A model generated the notes under the pieces. It saw only the letters and a list, made by a program, of their open reading frames with translations. It was not told the DNA's origin and made no database searches. From positions 118,830 through 182,829 of the IMG/VR virus record IMGVR_UViG_3300043392_000054: a stretch of 64,000 nucleotides of DNA, one strand, 5' to 3'. The position numbers and the translations under genes were made by a program. This document shows, piece by piece, positions 30,379-37,752 of the stretch. Numbering within the stretch: the first letter of the stretch is position 1; each line of letters begins with the position of its first letter. Source of the DNA: a virus.

Positions 30379-30699
30379 ATGGATATACTATCATTCGTTT
30401 TAGGGATTGCTGTTGTCGTGGTTATTGGATTATCAATAGTTGCGGTTATTGCATTTGTTAAGGCAAAGAAAATAGAAAAACAATTAGAAAACGTAGAATC
30501 TCATATTTTCAGAATATTGCAATCTGAAATATCAGATACACATCTAAAAATTGATGAAGTTGAAAAAGGAACTCATCAGTTAATTGATGAAGTTGAAAAA
30601 GGAACTCATCAAAGAATAGATGAATTAGAAAACAACGTCTTTTCTCAAATGGATTCGAGATTAGATAAACTAGAAAACAAATTAACAACTAAAAAATAA
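30379..30699 (+). CDS. Membrane protein with heptad repeats, inside tRNA array
   Basis: Residues ~4-30 form one membrane helix (ILSFVLGIAVVVVIGLSIVA); the rest is coiled coil. A 10-residue unit, IDEVEKGTHQ, occurs twice in tandem, followed by a related IDELENNVFSQ. The gene is brac keted by a 17-bp inverted repeat and lies between tRNA-Asp and tRNA-Glu. Function unknown. Confidence 0.7.
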   Translation: MDILSFVLGIAVVVVIGLSIVAVIAFVKAKKIEKQLENVESHIFRILQSEISDTHLKIDEVEKGTHQLIDEVEKGTHQRIDELENNVFSQMDSRLDKLENKLTTKK

Positions 30700-30729
30700 A
30701 AATTAGTTGAAGAACGATAATGTAATTTT

Positions 30730-30801
30730 GGCCCTATCGACAAGCGGTTAAGTCACGTCTCTTTCTAAGATGAGTCACGGGTTCGAATCCCGTTGGGGCT
30801 A
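30730..30801 (+). tRNA. tRNA-Glu (anticodon TTC)
   Basis: Acceptor GGCCCTA/TGGGGCT, anticodon arm CGTCT-CTTTCTA-AGATG, T-loop TTCGAAT. Confidence 0.92.
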
Positions 30802-30809
30802 CTTTAAAT

Positions 30810-30880
30810 TATTCCATGGTGTAACGGTAACACTACTGTTTTTGGTGCAGTCGTTGGAGGTTCGAATCCTTCTGGAATAA
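30810..30880 (+). tRNA. tRNA-Gln (anticodon TTG)
   Basis: Acceptor TATTCCA/TGGAATA, anticodon arm ACTGT-TTTTGGT-GCAGT, T-loop TTCGAAT. Confidence 0.93.
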
Positions 30881-30881
30881 C

Positions 30882-30985
30882 AGCTTAAAACCGCATCGGG
30901 TATCGTGAACAAGGGAGGCCTGCAACTTGAAATAAAGACAAATCACGTTAAATCTCTCCATTGAAGGTGCTATCGGTGACCTTCT
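30882..30985 (+). ncRNA. Structured spacer RNA
   Basis: CGTGA/TCACG encloses GGAG, complementary to CTCC outside (possible pseudoknot); GAAGGT/ACCTTC is a hairpin at the 3' side. It lies between tRNA-Gln and tRNA-Ile. Confidence 0.4.
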
Positions 30986-30989
30986 AAAT

Positions 30990-31063
30990 AGTGGTATAGC
31001 TCAGTTGGTTAGAGCATCGATCTGATACGTCGGGGGTCCCTGGTTCGAGTCCAGGTATCACTA
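30990..31063 (+). tRNA. tRNA-Ile (anticodon GAT), copy 2
   Basis: Acceptor AGTGGTA/TATCACT, anticodon arm TCGAT-CTGATAC-GTCGG, T-arm CCTGG-TTCGAGT-CCAGG. Confidence 0.93.
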
Positions 31064-31078
31064 CTAAATTTTATCAAT

Positions 31079-32167
31079 ATGAAAAGTAATGAGTTCTTAA
31101 AGGCATACTTAAATGCCTATTCACCGGTTGCGCAAGAGGCCGAAGGTCAACAAATATGGGTTGACTATGTAAAACAATTCACCAATGAAGTTAAGGTAGA
31201 TGCTTATGGTACTGCGGTTGCTAGAGTTCAAGGTTTTCAACCTATTTTACAACATAGAATGGGAGTGCCATACAAAGTTGTAATTGAAGCACACTGTGAT
31301 GAGATTGCCTGGATTGTAACTCAAATTGAAAAAGAAGGCTTTATTAGAGTTGCAAGACACGGTGGTTCTGATAATATGATTGCTGCTTCTAAAACAGTTT
31401 TAATTCACACTCATACAGGACAAAAAGTACCAGGTGTTTTCGGACACCCGGCAATTCATACTAGAAAAACGGTTACAGAAATGGGACCAGAATATCATGA
31501 ATTATGGATTGACTTAGGCGTCGAGTCTGATGAAAAGGTAAAAGAACTTGGAGTTGAGGTTGGTAACGTAGTTACGTTTGATGACCAATTCAGTGAGCTT
31601 GGAGACTACTATGTTGGTCGCTCATTAGATAATAAGATTGGTGGTTTTATCATCGCAGAGGCCTTGAGAAGAATCACAGAGCTAAAAGAAAAGCTACCTT
31701 ATGACCTATATGTAGTTAACTCGGTACAGGAAGAGGTTGGTTTATATGGTGCAAAGATGATTGCTAAGAGTTTAAAGGCTGATTTGGCTTTAGTGCATGA
31801 TGTTTGTCATAATACAAATACACCAAAGATGAATAAGGCAAAGGATTCTGATGTGAAAGGCGGTAAGGGACCAACATTAGAATTTACAGCCCAAAATCAT
31901 AGAATGATTATCTCTAAGTTAAGAGAAGTGGCCGAAAAGACTGAAATCGACCTACAACTACAAGTTGGTAGTTATGGTAATGACACAATGGCATTCTTTT
32001 TAGAGAACACACCAACTGCAATCGTTGCAACTCCATTAAAGTATATGCATTCAACTTGTGAAATGGCTCATAAAGAGGATGTAGAAAATTGTATTAAATT
32101 ATTTGTGAATTTCTTACTCAATATTAAGCCCGAGTGGATAGATACTGTAAAAGGTGAAACATTCTAA
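31079..32167 (+). CDS. M42-family metallo-aminopeptidase
   Basis: The two-metal site of M42 (glutamyl aminopeptidase/deblocking aminopeptidase) is complete: EAHCDEIAW (His72, Asp74), SLDNKIGG, the catalytic pair QEEVG, VHDVCHNTN and KYMHSTCEM. The length of 362 is normal. Family members act as cytoplasmic peptidases trimming short peptides. It is an uncommon phage cargo gene, perhaps for amino-acid recycling during translation-heavy infection. It follows the tRNA array and precedes an outer-membrane protein. Confidence 0.92.
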   Translation: MKSNEFLKAYLNAYSPVAQEAEGQQIWVDYVKQFTNEVKVDAYGTAVARVQGFQPILQHRMGVPYKVVIEAHCDEIAWIVTQIEKEGFIRVARHGGSDNMIAASKTVLIHTHTGQKVPGVFGHPAIHTRKTVTEMGPEYHELWIDLGVESDEKVKELGVEVGNVVTFDDQFSELGDYYVGRSLDNKIGGFIIAEALRRITELKEKLPYDLYVVNSVQEEVGLYGAKMIAKSLKADLALVHDVCHNTNTPKMNKAKDSDVKGGKGPTLEFTAQNHRMIISKLREVAEKTEIDLQLQVGSYGNDTMAFFLENTPTAIVATPLKYMHSTCEMAHKEDVENCIKLFVNFLLNIKPEWIDTVKGETF

Positions 32168-32869
32168 GTGAAATTTCTTATTGCATTTCTATTACTATCA
32201 TTTAGCATATTCGGGCAGGACACTACTAAACACAAGGCCTCAATTATGCTAAATGGTAGTTTTTCTGATATAAATGGGCAATCTCAAATTGCAGCCAATA
32301 TTAGTAATTCATATTCTATTACTAGAAAACACATAGAAAATTTAGTTCTTGTTAAATATTTATATGCGAATGAAAATGGACAAATAATTATTAATGACTT
32401 TATTGTTAGAATTCAACCTAGATATTTAAGAAAAGACTGGAGTGCTTTTGCATATCATCAATTTTCAAGTGTTTTATCTAGAAAGATTAATAATAGAAAT
32501 GAAATTGCATTAGGAGCTGGGCGTTATTTAATTAAGAAAAAAGATTTCTATTCTACACTATCATACGCTACCATTTATGTTAATACTAGATATATTACAG
32601 ATTTAAATATTACAAGTGTTAGACACTCAACTAGAATTCAAGTAGGTGGTAATATTAAAAGAGTGACATATACAATGGAAGCATTTTATCAACCCTCATT
32701 TCAAGACCTAAGTAATATTAACTATACATACGACATAAAGGTATCTGTACCAATTGTAAAAAAACTTGCATTTAATATAAATTCATACGGTAATTATGAG
32801 TCTTTTAATTTAAAGGGAGTTAGTAGTTCTAATGATATTTTAAGCCTAGGCGTCATTTATAATTACTGA
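32168..32869 (+). CDS. Predicted outer-membrane beta-barrel
   Basis: The GTG at 32168 directly follows the peptidase stop. A signal peptide (KFLIAFLLLSFSIFGQ) with a Bacteroidota-like FGQ end precedes a protein of alternating strands, like the DUF481 barrel family. It ends in an aromatic strand, SLGVIYNY, with the final Tyr expected of barrel proteins. It should insert in the host outer membrane. Surface remodelling or exclusion of other phages is possible. Confidence 0.75.
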   Translation: MKFLIAFLLLSFSIFGQDTTKHKASIMLNGSFSDINGQSQIAANISNSYSITRKHIENLVLVKYLYANENGQIIINDFIVRIQPRYLRKDWSAFAYHQFSSVLSRKINNRNEIALGAGRYLIKKKDFYSTLSYATIYVNTRYITDLNITSVRHSTRIQVGGNIKRVTYTMEAFYQPSFQDLSNINYTYDIKVSVPIVKKLAFNINSYGNYESFNLKGVSSSNDILSLGVIYNY

Positions 32870-32875
32870 TATATA

Positions 32876-32911
32876 ATGAAACAATCAATTTAATTATTAT
32901 ATAAATTAAGC
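32876..32911 (+). promoter_or_regulatory. Class 2 promoter next to a start codon
   Basis: ATGAAAC (32876-32882), 17 bases, TATAAA (32900-32905). The ATG at 32913 is only 7 bases beyond the second box. Confidence 0.5.
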
Positions 32912-32912
32912 A

Positions 32913-33239
32913 ATGGCAAAATGCGTTCATCATATTTGGAATACAACAGATACTGAGCCCTGTTGGCAATGCGAAGAATTAAAATATAGTGATAGATTAA
33001 AAACAATTACTAATATGGCAAAGGAAACTTGTGTAATGTGCGGAGTTGAAACTAAATATGACATTAATGACCATGTCGATTTTAGACATGGTTACGTTGA
33101 AGGTTTAGGTCAAACTTGTCCTAAATGTTCAGGTCTTCATAATATCAATGAAGTAATGATTGAAATTCCAGGGGAAATGATTAGAAATACACCTAATAAT
33201 TATGAATTAGGTGAAAAGGTTAGAAGACTATTAGATTAA
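32913..33239 (+). CDS. Cys-rich zinc-ribbon-like protein
   Basis: Three CxxC pairs (CWQC, CVMC, CPKC) plus CVHH suggest one or two zinc sites. It lies directly before seryl-tRNA synthetase with a three-base gap and probably shares its mRNA. Role unknown; nucleic-acid binding is possible. Confidence 0.7.
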   Translation: MAKCVHHIWNTTDTEPCWQCEELKYSDRLKTITNMAKETCVMCGVETKYDINDHVDFRHGYVEGLGQTCPKCSGLHNINEVMIEIPGEMIRNTPNNYELGEKVRRLLD

Positions 33240-33242
33240 ATT

Positions 33243-34502
33243 ATGCTAAATATTAATTTTATTAAACAAAATGCAGATTTTGTTAAGGAAAGACTTTTAT
33301 TCAAAGGATTTAAAGATATTAATCTTGTAGATGACCTAATAGACGCATCTAAAGATAAGCATGCATTACAGCAAAAAAGTGAATTGATTCAATATGAAAT
33401 CAATCAAGTTTCAACACAAATCGGTGTTTTATTTAAAAACGGAGAGGATGTTACTAAATTAAAGGCATCTATTTCACCACTTAAACAAGATTTAGTAGTT
33501 TTAGTAGAAGATATACGTCAACTTGAAGATAAAATACAAAATATTTTATATCAATTACCAAATCTACCTAATGAAGAGGTTCCTTATGGTGAAAGTGCTG
33601 AACAAAATGAAGTAGTGTACCAAGAAGTAGTTAATACAGAAAAAGCTCCTTTAGCACAATATGATTTAATTGAAAAATATAATTTAGTTAATTTTGAATT
33701 AGGTTCTAAAATTACAGGTCGTGGATTTCCAGTTTTTATTGGAGATGGTGCAAAATTACAAAGAGCATTAACCCAATACTTTTTAGATTTTAATACTAAT
33801 GCAGGTTATTTAGAATACATTCCGCCATTTATGGTAAATGAAGACTCAGCTTTAGCAACTGGTCAATTACCTGATAAAGATGGACAGATGTACTATATGG
33901 AAAAAGATGAACTTTATCTAATTCCAACTGCTGAGGTACCTGTAACAAATGTTTATCGAGATACTATTATTAAAGAGTCAGATTTACCAATTAAAATGAC
34001 AGCACATTCTCCTTGTTTTAGAAGAGAAGCTGGTAGTTTTGGTAAAGAAGTTAGAGGATTGAATAGAGTACATCAATTTGAAAAGGTTGAAATCATTCAG
34101 ATTGCGCATCCTGAAAAGAGTGAAACTGCATTAAATGAAATGGTTGAGCATGTTAAAAATTTGTTAGAATCTCTAGAATTACCATATAGAATTTTAAAAT
34201 TGTGTAGCCATGATATGAGTTTTACCTCAGCTATTACTTATGATTTTGAAGTTTGGAGCCCAGGTCAACAAATGTGGTTAGAAGTAAGTTCAGTTTCTAA
34301 TTTCAATACATATCAAACGCATAGAATGAAATGTAGATTTAAAGACCAGAATGGTAAAATGCAAAATCCGCATTCTTTAAATGGTAGTGCATTAGCTTTA
34401 CCAAGAATTTATGCAGCTTTAATTGAAACATTCCAAACAGAAAGGGGTATAAAGATACCAGAGGTGTTAAAGCCTTATTTTGGAAAAGATTATATAGAGT
34501 AA
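33243..34502 (+). CDS. serS: Seryl-tRNA synthetase
   Basis: The N-terminal ~110 residues form the tRNA-binding coiled coil (MLNINFIKQNADFVKERL). The class II catalytic core follows with TAEVPVTN, motif 2 FRREAGSFGKEVRGLNRVHQ and motif 3 HSLNGSALALPRIYAALIE. The length of 419 is close to bacterial SerRS, and all motif residues look intact. It charges tRNA-Ser using the long variable arm rather than the anticodon. A phage SerRS is rare. It is followed within 4 bases by an abnormal 159-nt tRNA-like RNA. Confidence 0.95.
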   Translation: MLNINFIKQNADFVKERLLFKGFKDINLVDDLIDASKDKHALQQKSELIQYEINQVSTQIGVLFKNGEDVTKLKASISPLKQDLVVLVEDIRQLEDKIQNILYQLPNLPNEEVPYGESAEQNEVVYQEVVNTEKAPLAQYDLIEKYNLVNFELGSKITGRGFPVFIGDGAKLQRALTQYFLDFNTNAGYLEYIPPFMVNEDSALATGQLPDKDGQMYYMEKDELYLIPTAEVPVTNVYRDTIIKESDLPIKMTAHSPCFRREAGSFGKEVRGLNRVHQFEKVEIIQIAHPEKSETALNEMVEHVKNLLESLELPYRILKLCSHDMSFTSAITYDFEVWSPGQQMWLEVSSVSNFNTYQTHRMKCRFKDQNGKMQNPHSLNGSALALPRIYAALIETFQTERGIKIPEVLKPYFGKDYIE

Positions 34503-34505
34503 CAT

Positions 34506-34664
34506 TGTAGTGTGGCGAAATGCGTACGCTCGGCAGACGCACCCTCCTGTCTCGGGGGTGAGGAGTTCAAAATAAAGTAAGGATATCGGGGTAGACCACC
34601 AGCTTGCAAGCGCTATTGTCCTTTACCTAATTGCCTCGTGGTGGTTCGACTCCACCCACTACAG
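34506..34664 (+). ncRNA. Expanded type II tRNA-like RNA after serS, 159 nt
   Basis: Acceptor TGTAGTG/CACTACA and T-arm GGTGG-TTCGACT-CCACC are perfect. The D-region contains TGCGT/ACGCA, and CACCCTC/GGGGGTG encloses the 7-base loop CTGTCTC (formal anticodon GTC). About 70 further bases follow, with GTAAGGA/TCCTTTAC and GCTTGCAAGC. It starts right after the serS stop. Confidence 0.65.
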
Positions 34665-34685
34665 CTATAAAAAAACTAAGTAGAA

Positions 34686-35204
34686 ATGAATTTTATTATT
34701 AGAATTGGTAAACCAGGTCTTGATTTAATTAAAGAATTTGAATCCCTACAGTTAAAACCATATCTATGCCCAGCCGGTGTTCCTACTATTGGATACGGAA
34801 GCACTTATTACGAGGATGGAAAAACAGTAACTTTGAAAGATAAAGAAATTACTGCTAAAAGAGCTGAAGAATTATTAATGAATACTTTAGCAATGTATGA
34901 AAAAACAGTTGCAACATTTGTACAAACTACTATTAATGGCCACCAATTTGATGCTTTAGTATCTTTTTGTTTTAATGTCGGTGTTTCTGCTTTCAAAAAT
35001 AGTACATTACTTAAAAAGGTTAACTCTATACCAAATGACCCGTCTATTGAATTTGAATTCTTAAAGTGGTGTAAAGCCGATGGTGCCAATAATGGTATAG
35101 ACGATGATAATGACGGACAGATTGATGAAAAGGGAGAAAAGAGAATTCTTAAAGGTCTACTAAAAAGAAGACAAGCTGAGGCTAAATTATATTTCTCTAA
35201 ATAA
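34686..35204 (+). CDS. T4-type lysozyme (GH24) with calcium-loop insert
   Basis: LIKEFESLQLKPYLCPAGVPTIGYGST carries the catalytic Glu and Thr of family 24 lysozymes, and the core NGHQFDALVSFCFNVG follows. It cuts the glycan strands of peptidoglycan. Near residue 140 an insert, IDDDNDGQIDEKGE, matches a DxDxDGxxD calcium loop as in bacterial thrombospondin type 3/dockerin repeats, which is not usual for the family. It has no signal peptide; export by holin or virion is needed. Confidence 0.9.
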   Translation: MNFIIRIGKPGLDLIKEFESLQLKPYLCPAGVPTIGYGSTYYEDGKTVTLKDKEITAKRAEELLMNTLAMYEKTVATFVQTTINGHQFDALVSFCFNVGVSAFKNSTLLKKVNSIPNDPSIEFEFLKWCKADGANNGIDDDNDGQIDEKGEKRILKGLLKRRQAEAKLYFSK

Positions 35205-35787
35205 TATCATCGCTTTCTAATAAAGTATACGTGAAAGAGTTTCCATGGATTTTGGAAGCTCTTTTGCATATAGCCATAAATTCAGCAAAATCCTTTGCTT
35301 TTTTAAAAACTTGACAACCTTCACTCCAGTTTTCAACCCATGTTGATTCTGTTTTAGAATTAGATTTATGAATGTTGATACCAAATAAACCTGTTTGTGG
35401 TTTAACTTCATCGAATTTAGTATCCTTATTAGCATCTCTAAAAACGGTTAGAGGCTTAGATTGACAAAGAGCTTCATATTTGCCTTTGTGCATTCCTATA
35501 TAATAAGCACTTCTATATTGTCCAGGTACTAAAATAGCTACACCAATTGGATTAGTTACTGTTTGCATAGCTTTTGTACCTGGGTCTGTTGTAATTGGCC
35601 ATTCAAAATACTTCCACTCACCGCCCTCTTTAAAGCTAATAGTAATTATATCATCGAATAGGTTAGTAACCTTATCATTAGTCTTTTTATTTCTAATACC
35701 AACTATGTTAACGTCAAGGTCTCCATTTGTGAACCATTTATAACCCTTCTTAAGCATTGCGGCTTCAATTTGTTCTTTCGAATACAT
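35197..35787 (-). CDS. YkuD/L,D-transpeptidase-like protein
   Basis: This is the only minus-strand gene. NIHKSNSKTESTWVENWSEGCQVF contains His, Ser-x-Gly-Cys in the order of the L,D-transpeptidase/YkuD catalytic motif, so it may cut or exchange peptidoglycan cross-links. I chose the ATG at 35787 (MYSKEQIEAAMLKKG). It shares an 8-base overlap with the lysozyme 3' end. The fold is inferred from the motif only. Confidence 0.65.
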   Translation of the reverse strand: MYSKEQIEAAMLKKGYKWFTNGDLDVNIVGIRNKKTNDKVTNLFDDIITISFKEGGEWKYFEWPITTDPGTKAMQTVTNPIGVAILVPGQYRSAYYIGMHKGKYEALCQSKPLTVFRDANKDTKFDEVKPQTGLFGINIHKSNSKTESTWVENWSEGCQVFKKAKDFAEFMAICKRASKIHGNSFTYTLLESDDII

Positions 35788-35789
35788 GT

Positions 35790-35822
35790 TGTAAACTTTT
35801 TTCTTTTTGTATATATAATACT
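35790..35822 (+). promoter_or_regulatory. Class 2 promoter between divergent genes
   Basis: TGTAAAC (35790-35796), 17 bases, TATAAT (35814-35819). The core GTATATATAATAC is nearly palindromic, so it may also fire toward the minus-strand gene. Confidence 0.5.
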
Positions 35823-35835
35823 TAAACACATAGCT

Positions 35836-36441
35836 ATGAAATTAACATTTGGTGATTCATTTCTTGATAGTATTGATAGAGTAATATTCGAACAGTCTAA
35901 ACTATATAAAATCTATTCTATTTTTAGAAGAGACTTATGGCATTTCTTTAAAAATATTTATAGATTCAGAAAGATGTTATGGGCACATCGTTGGTGGGAT
36001 TATAACTTTACGCTTCATGCAATGCAAACCTCTTTACAGATTATGGAAAAAGGTATGCATAAAGGTTCAGAAATTAGAGAAAATCGTGATAAAAAAATAG
36101 CTAAGATGCAAAGAGCTATTCAAATCATTGAAAATATTAGAAATCAAGATTATATTGAAATCGTAGAATCTGTTGTTGGACCAATTAAGTTTGAAGATTT
36201 TGCATTTGAACCAGTTTTAGATGAAGCTGGTCGACCAACTAATCAATATACACTAAAGGATACTTTATCGGATGAAGCAAAGGCTCATCGTGATTTTGTC
36301 TATAAAACAGTCGATTTATTAGAAGAGGCAGAATGGAATGAATTATGGAGTATTTTTAAAGGCCAAAATTGGAATGAATTTAGTGGTAATGACTGGGATA
36401 CTAAATTTGATGGTACAGGTTTACGTTCTTGGTGGGATTAA
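35836..36441 (+). CDS. Hypothetical phage protein, ~201 aa
   Basis: The ATG at 35836 (MKLTFGDSFLDSIDRVIF) is preferred over an upstream one. The protein has a basic helical core (HRWWDYNFTLHAMQTSLQIMEKGMHKG) and an acidic Trp-rich end (NEFSGNDWDTKFDGTGLRSW). Related-looking proteins occur in T4-like phages, but their role is unknown. Confidence 0.7.
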   Translation: MKLTFGDSFLDSIDRVIFEQSKLYKIYSIFRRDLWHFFKNIYRFRKMLWAHRWWDYNFTLHAMQTSLQIMEKGMHKGSEIRENRDKKIAKMQRAIQIIENIRNQDYIEIVESVVGPIKFEDFAFEPVLDEAGRPTNQYTLKDTLSDEAKAHRDFVYKTVDLLEEAEWNELWSIFKGQNWNEFSGNDWDTKFDGTGLRSWWD

Positions 36442-36462
36442 AATAAAAAAAATTAAAATAAA

Positions 36463-37029
36463 ATGAAGCATATTAAAGATTATTTGACATGGTTGTTTGA
36501 GTCTCAACAAGAAGATGTCAATGAAAAGAAGGCAACTTACGAGTATGGTTGCGCAATGTTATACTTTGATTTTCCAGAAATGGCAGAATTACATGATAAA
36601 ATTGACCCTGAACACGTGTTCAAGGATCCAAATGACCCGACCTTTGGTCTAGAAGATGAACCGCATTGTACTTTATTATATGGTCTACATAAAGAGGTCT
36701 CAGATGAAATGGTTGAAAATATTATGAAGAATTATGCATTTGGAAATTGTACAATTAAAAATGCTTCTCTATTTGAGAATGAGAAGTTCGATGTGCTTAA
36801 ATTCGATGTAGAAGGTGATAATTTACATGATTGTAATAAAGAACTTTGTAAGCTACCACATACTACAGATTATCCAAACTATCATCCACACATGACAGTT
36901 GCTTATTTAAAACCTGGAATGGGAAAAGAATATGCTGACATGTTTAAGGATAGAATGCATGAATTAAAGCCTAAACATGTTGTTTATTCAAAACCTGATG
37001 GAAGTAAAACTATAATTGAATTAAAATGA
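36463..37029 (+). CDS. 2H phosphoesterase-like protein with head-tag-like start
   Basis: Two His-x-Thr motifs, PHCTLLYG (about residue 67) and HPHMTVAYL (about residue 147), are the signature of 2H phosphoesterases, which cut cyclic or 2',5' phosphates in RNA. The first residues, MKHIKDYLTWLFES, resemble the capsid-targeting tag of the 57-64 kb family. It could degrade host 2',3'-cyclic or cyclic-oligonucleotide signals, but no substrate is evident. Confidence 0.78.
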   Translation: MKHIKDYLTWLFESQQEDVNEKKATYEYGCAMLYFDFPEMAELHDKIDPEHVFKDPNDPTFGLEDEPHCTLLYGLHKEVSDEMVENIMKNYAFGNCTIKNASLFENEKFDVLKFDVEGDNLHDCNKELCKLPHTTDYPNYHPHMTVAYLKPGMGKEYADMFKDRMHELKPKHVVYSKPDGSKTIIELK

Positions 37030-37232
37030 AAAAGCTAATAGTTACAGATGAATTTAGAACTAATCCATTAGCATTAACCCCAGGTGGTTCAGTTGTTGAA
37101 ATAGTATATAAGGATGGGCGGAATATGGTTTATGATAAAATTAAATTTCCAGCTGCTTATATAGCAAAATTAGATTTAACTGAGATTAAACAGCTTTTTT
37201 TAAATAATAGAGAAATAAAAATTGTAAATTAA
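37026..37232 (+). CDS. Small hypothetical protein
   Basis: A 68-residue protein overlapping the previous stop (ATGA). It holds a beta-rich first half (GSVVEIVYKDGRNMVYD) of KTSC-like appearance and a helical end. No assigned function. Confidence 0.6.
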   Translation: MKKLIVTDEFRTNPLALTPGGSVVEIVYKDGRNMVYDKIKFPAAYIAKLDLTEIKQLFLNNREIKIVN

Positions 37233-37250
37233 TTAAAATTTTTTTAAAAT

Positions 37251-37287
37251 AAAAGCCCAAATATTTTTTTATTTGGGCTTTTTTTAT
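37251..37287 (+). terminator. Terminator merged with a promoter
   Basis: AAGCCCAAAT/ATTTGGGCTT with an A/T loop and seven T residues. The loop is the upstream element of the promoter at 37255-37298. Confidence 0.8.
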
Positions 37288-37298
37288 TATATTTACAT
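37255..37298 (+). promoter_or_regulatory. Class 1 promoter
   Basis: CCCAAATATTTTTTTATTTG then TATATTTACAT (37288-37298), for the lipoprotein gene at 37317. Confidence 0.65.
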
Positions 37299-37316
37299 AT
37301 CTTAAATAATAACACA

Positions 37317-37559
37317 ATGAAAAAAATATTATTAATTGCAACCGCACTGGGAATGATGTCCTGCGAAGTAAAACCAACAAAATCTACGGCGACTGAAGTA
37401 TCGACTGACGGTAAAGTCAGTTATGATTTCGGTGATGGATACTTTAACGTATATGTTGTAAATATAGATGGATGTCAATATTTATTTAGAGCGCATGCTC
37501 GGAATGCATTATTAACTCATAAAGGTAACTGTACTAACTCTATTCATTCAGTACGATGA
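37317..37559 (+). CDS. Small predicted lipoprotein A
   Basis: The N-terminus KKILLIATALGMMSCEVKPT is a lipoprotein signal with the acceptor Cys in MMSC. The rest is a ~60-residue beta-rich domain (YFNVYVVNIDGCQYLFRAHA). It is followed by a related lipoprotein with a four-base overlap. Confidence 0.72.
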   Translation: MKKILLIATALGMMSCEVKPTKSTATEVSTDGKVSYDFGDGYFNVYVVNIDGCQYLFRAHARNALLTHKGNCTNSIHSVR

Positions 37560-37723
37560 AAAAGCTACTCCTTATCCCGCTCATTTGCTTCTCTTGTGAA
37601 GTCAAGGAACCACCAAAGCCAGTTAATGTGGCTAAGGTTACACAAATTTACTCGATTAATCATCAACCGCACACAGGTGTATTTAATCAATATGTGCCAA
37701 ACTTAGTATATTCTGGGAAATAA
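37556..37723 (+). CDS. Small predicted lipoprotein B
   Basis: A 55-residue product beginning KKLLLIPLICFSCEVKEP, sharing the SCEVK motif with the gene before and coupled to it by ATGA. The body is short and unstructured in appearance. Likely a duplicate that diverged. Confidence 0.6.
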   Translation: MKKLLLIPLICFSCEVKEPPKPVNVAKVTQIYSINHQPHTGVFNQYVPNLVYSGK

Positions 37724-37751
37724 ACTTTACCGTTTAATTTAATATAATAGA
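37719..37751 (+). promoter_or_regulatory. Class 2 promoter close to a start codon
   Basis: AATAAAC (37719-37725), 17 bases, TATAAT (37743-37748), four bases before the ATG at 37753. Confidence 0.45.
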
Positions 37752-37752
37752 C

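Larger units (their letters stand above)
30339..30726. repeat. 17-bp perfect inverted repeat flanking a gene
   Basis: ATTACATTATCGTTCTT (30339-30355) is repeated inverted at 30710-30726, bracketing the 30379-30699 gene. In RNA the two arms would close the whole gene in one helix; in DNA they would suit a small mobile or recombining unit. Confidence 0.8.

Noticed and set aside
24140-31063. CRISPR array
   Set aside because: Repeated TTCGAAT and AGTCAGG units are T-arms and acceptors of tRNA-like genes; spacing is irregular and no constant direct repeat of 24-37 bases with unique spacers is seen.
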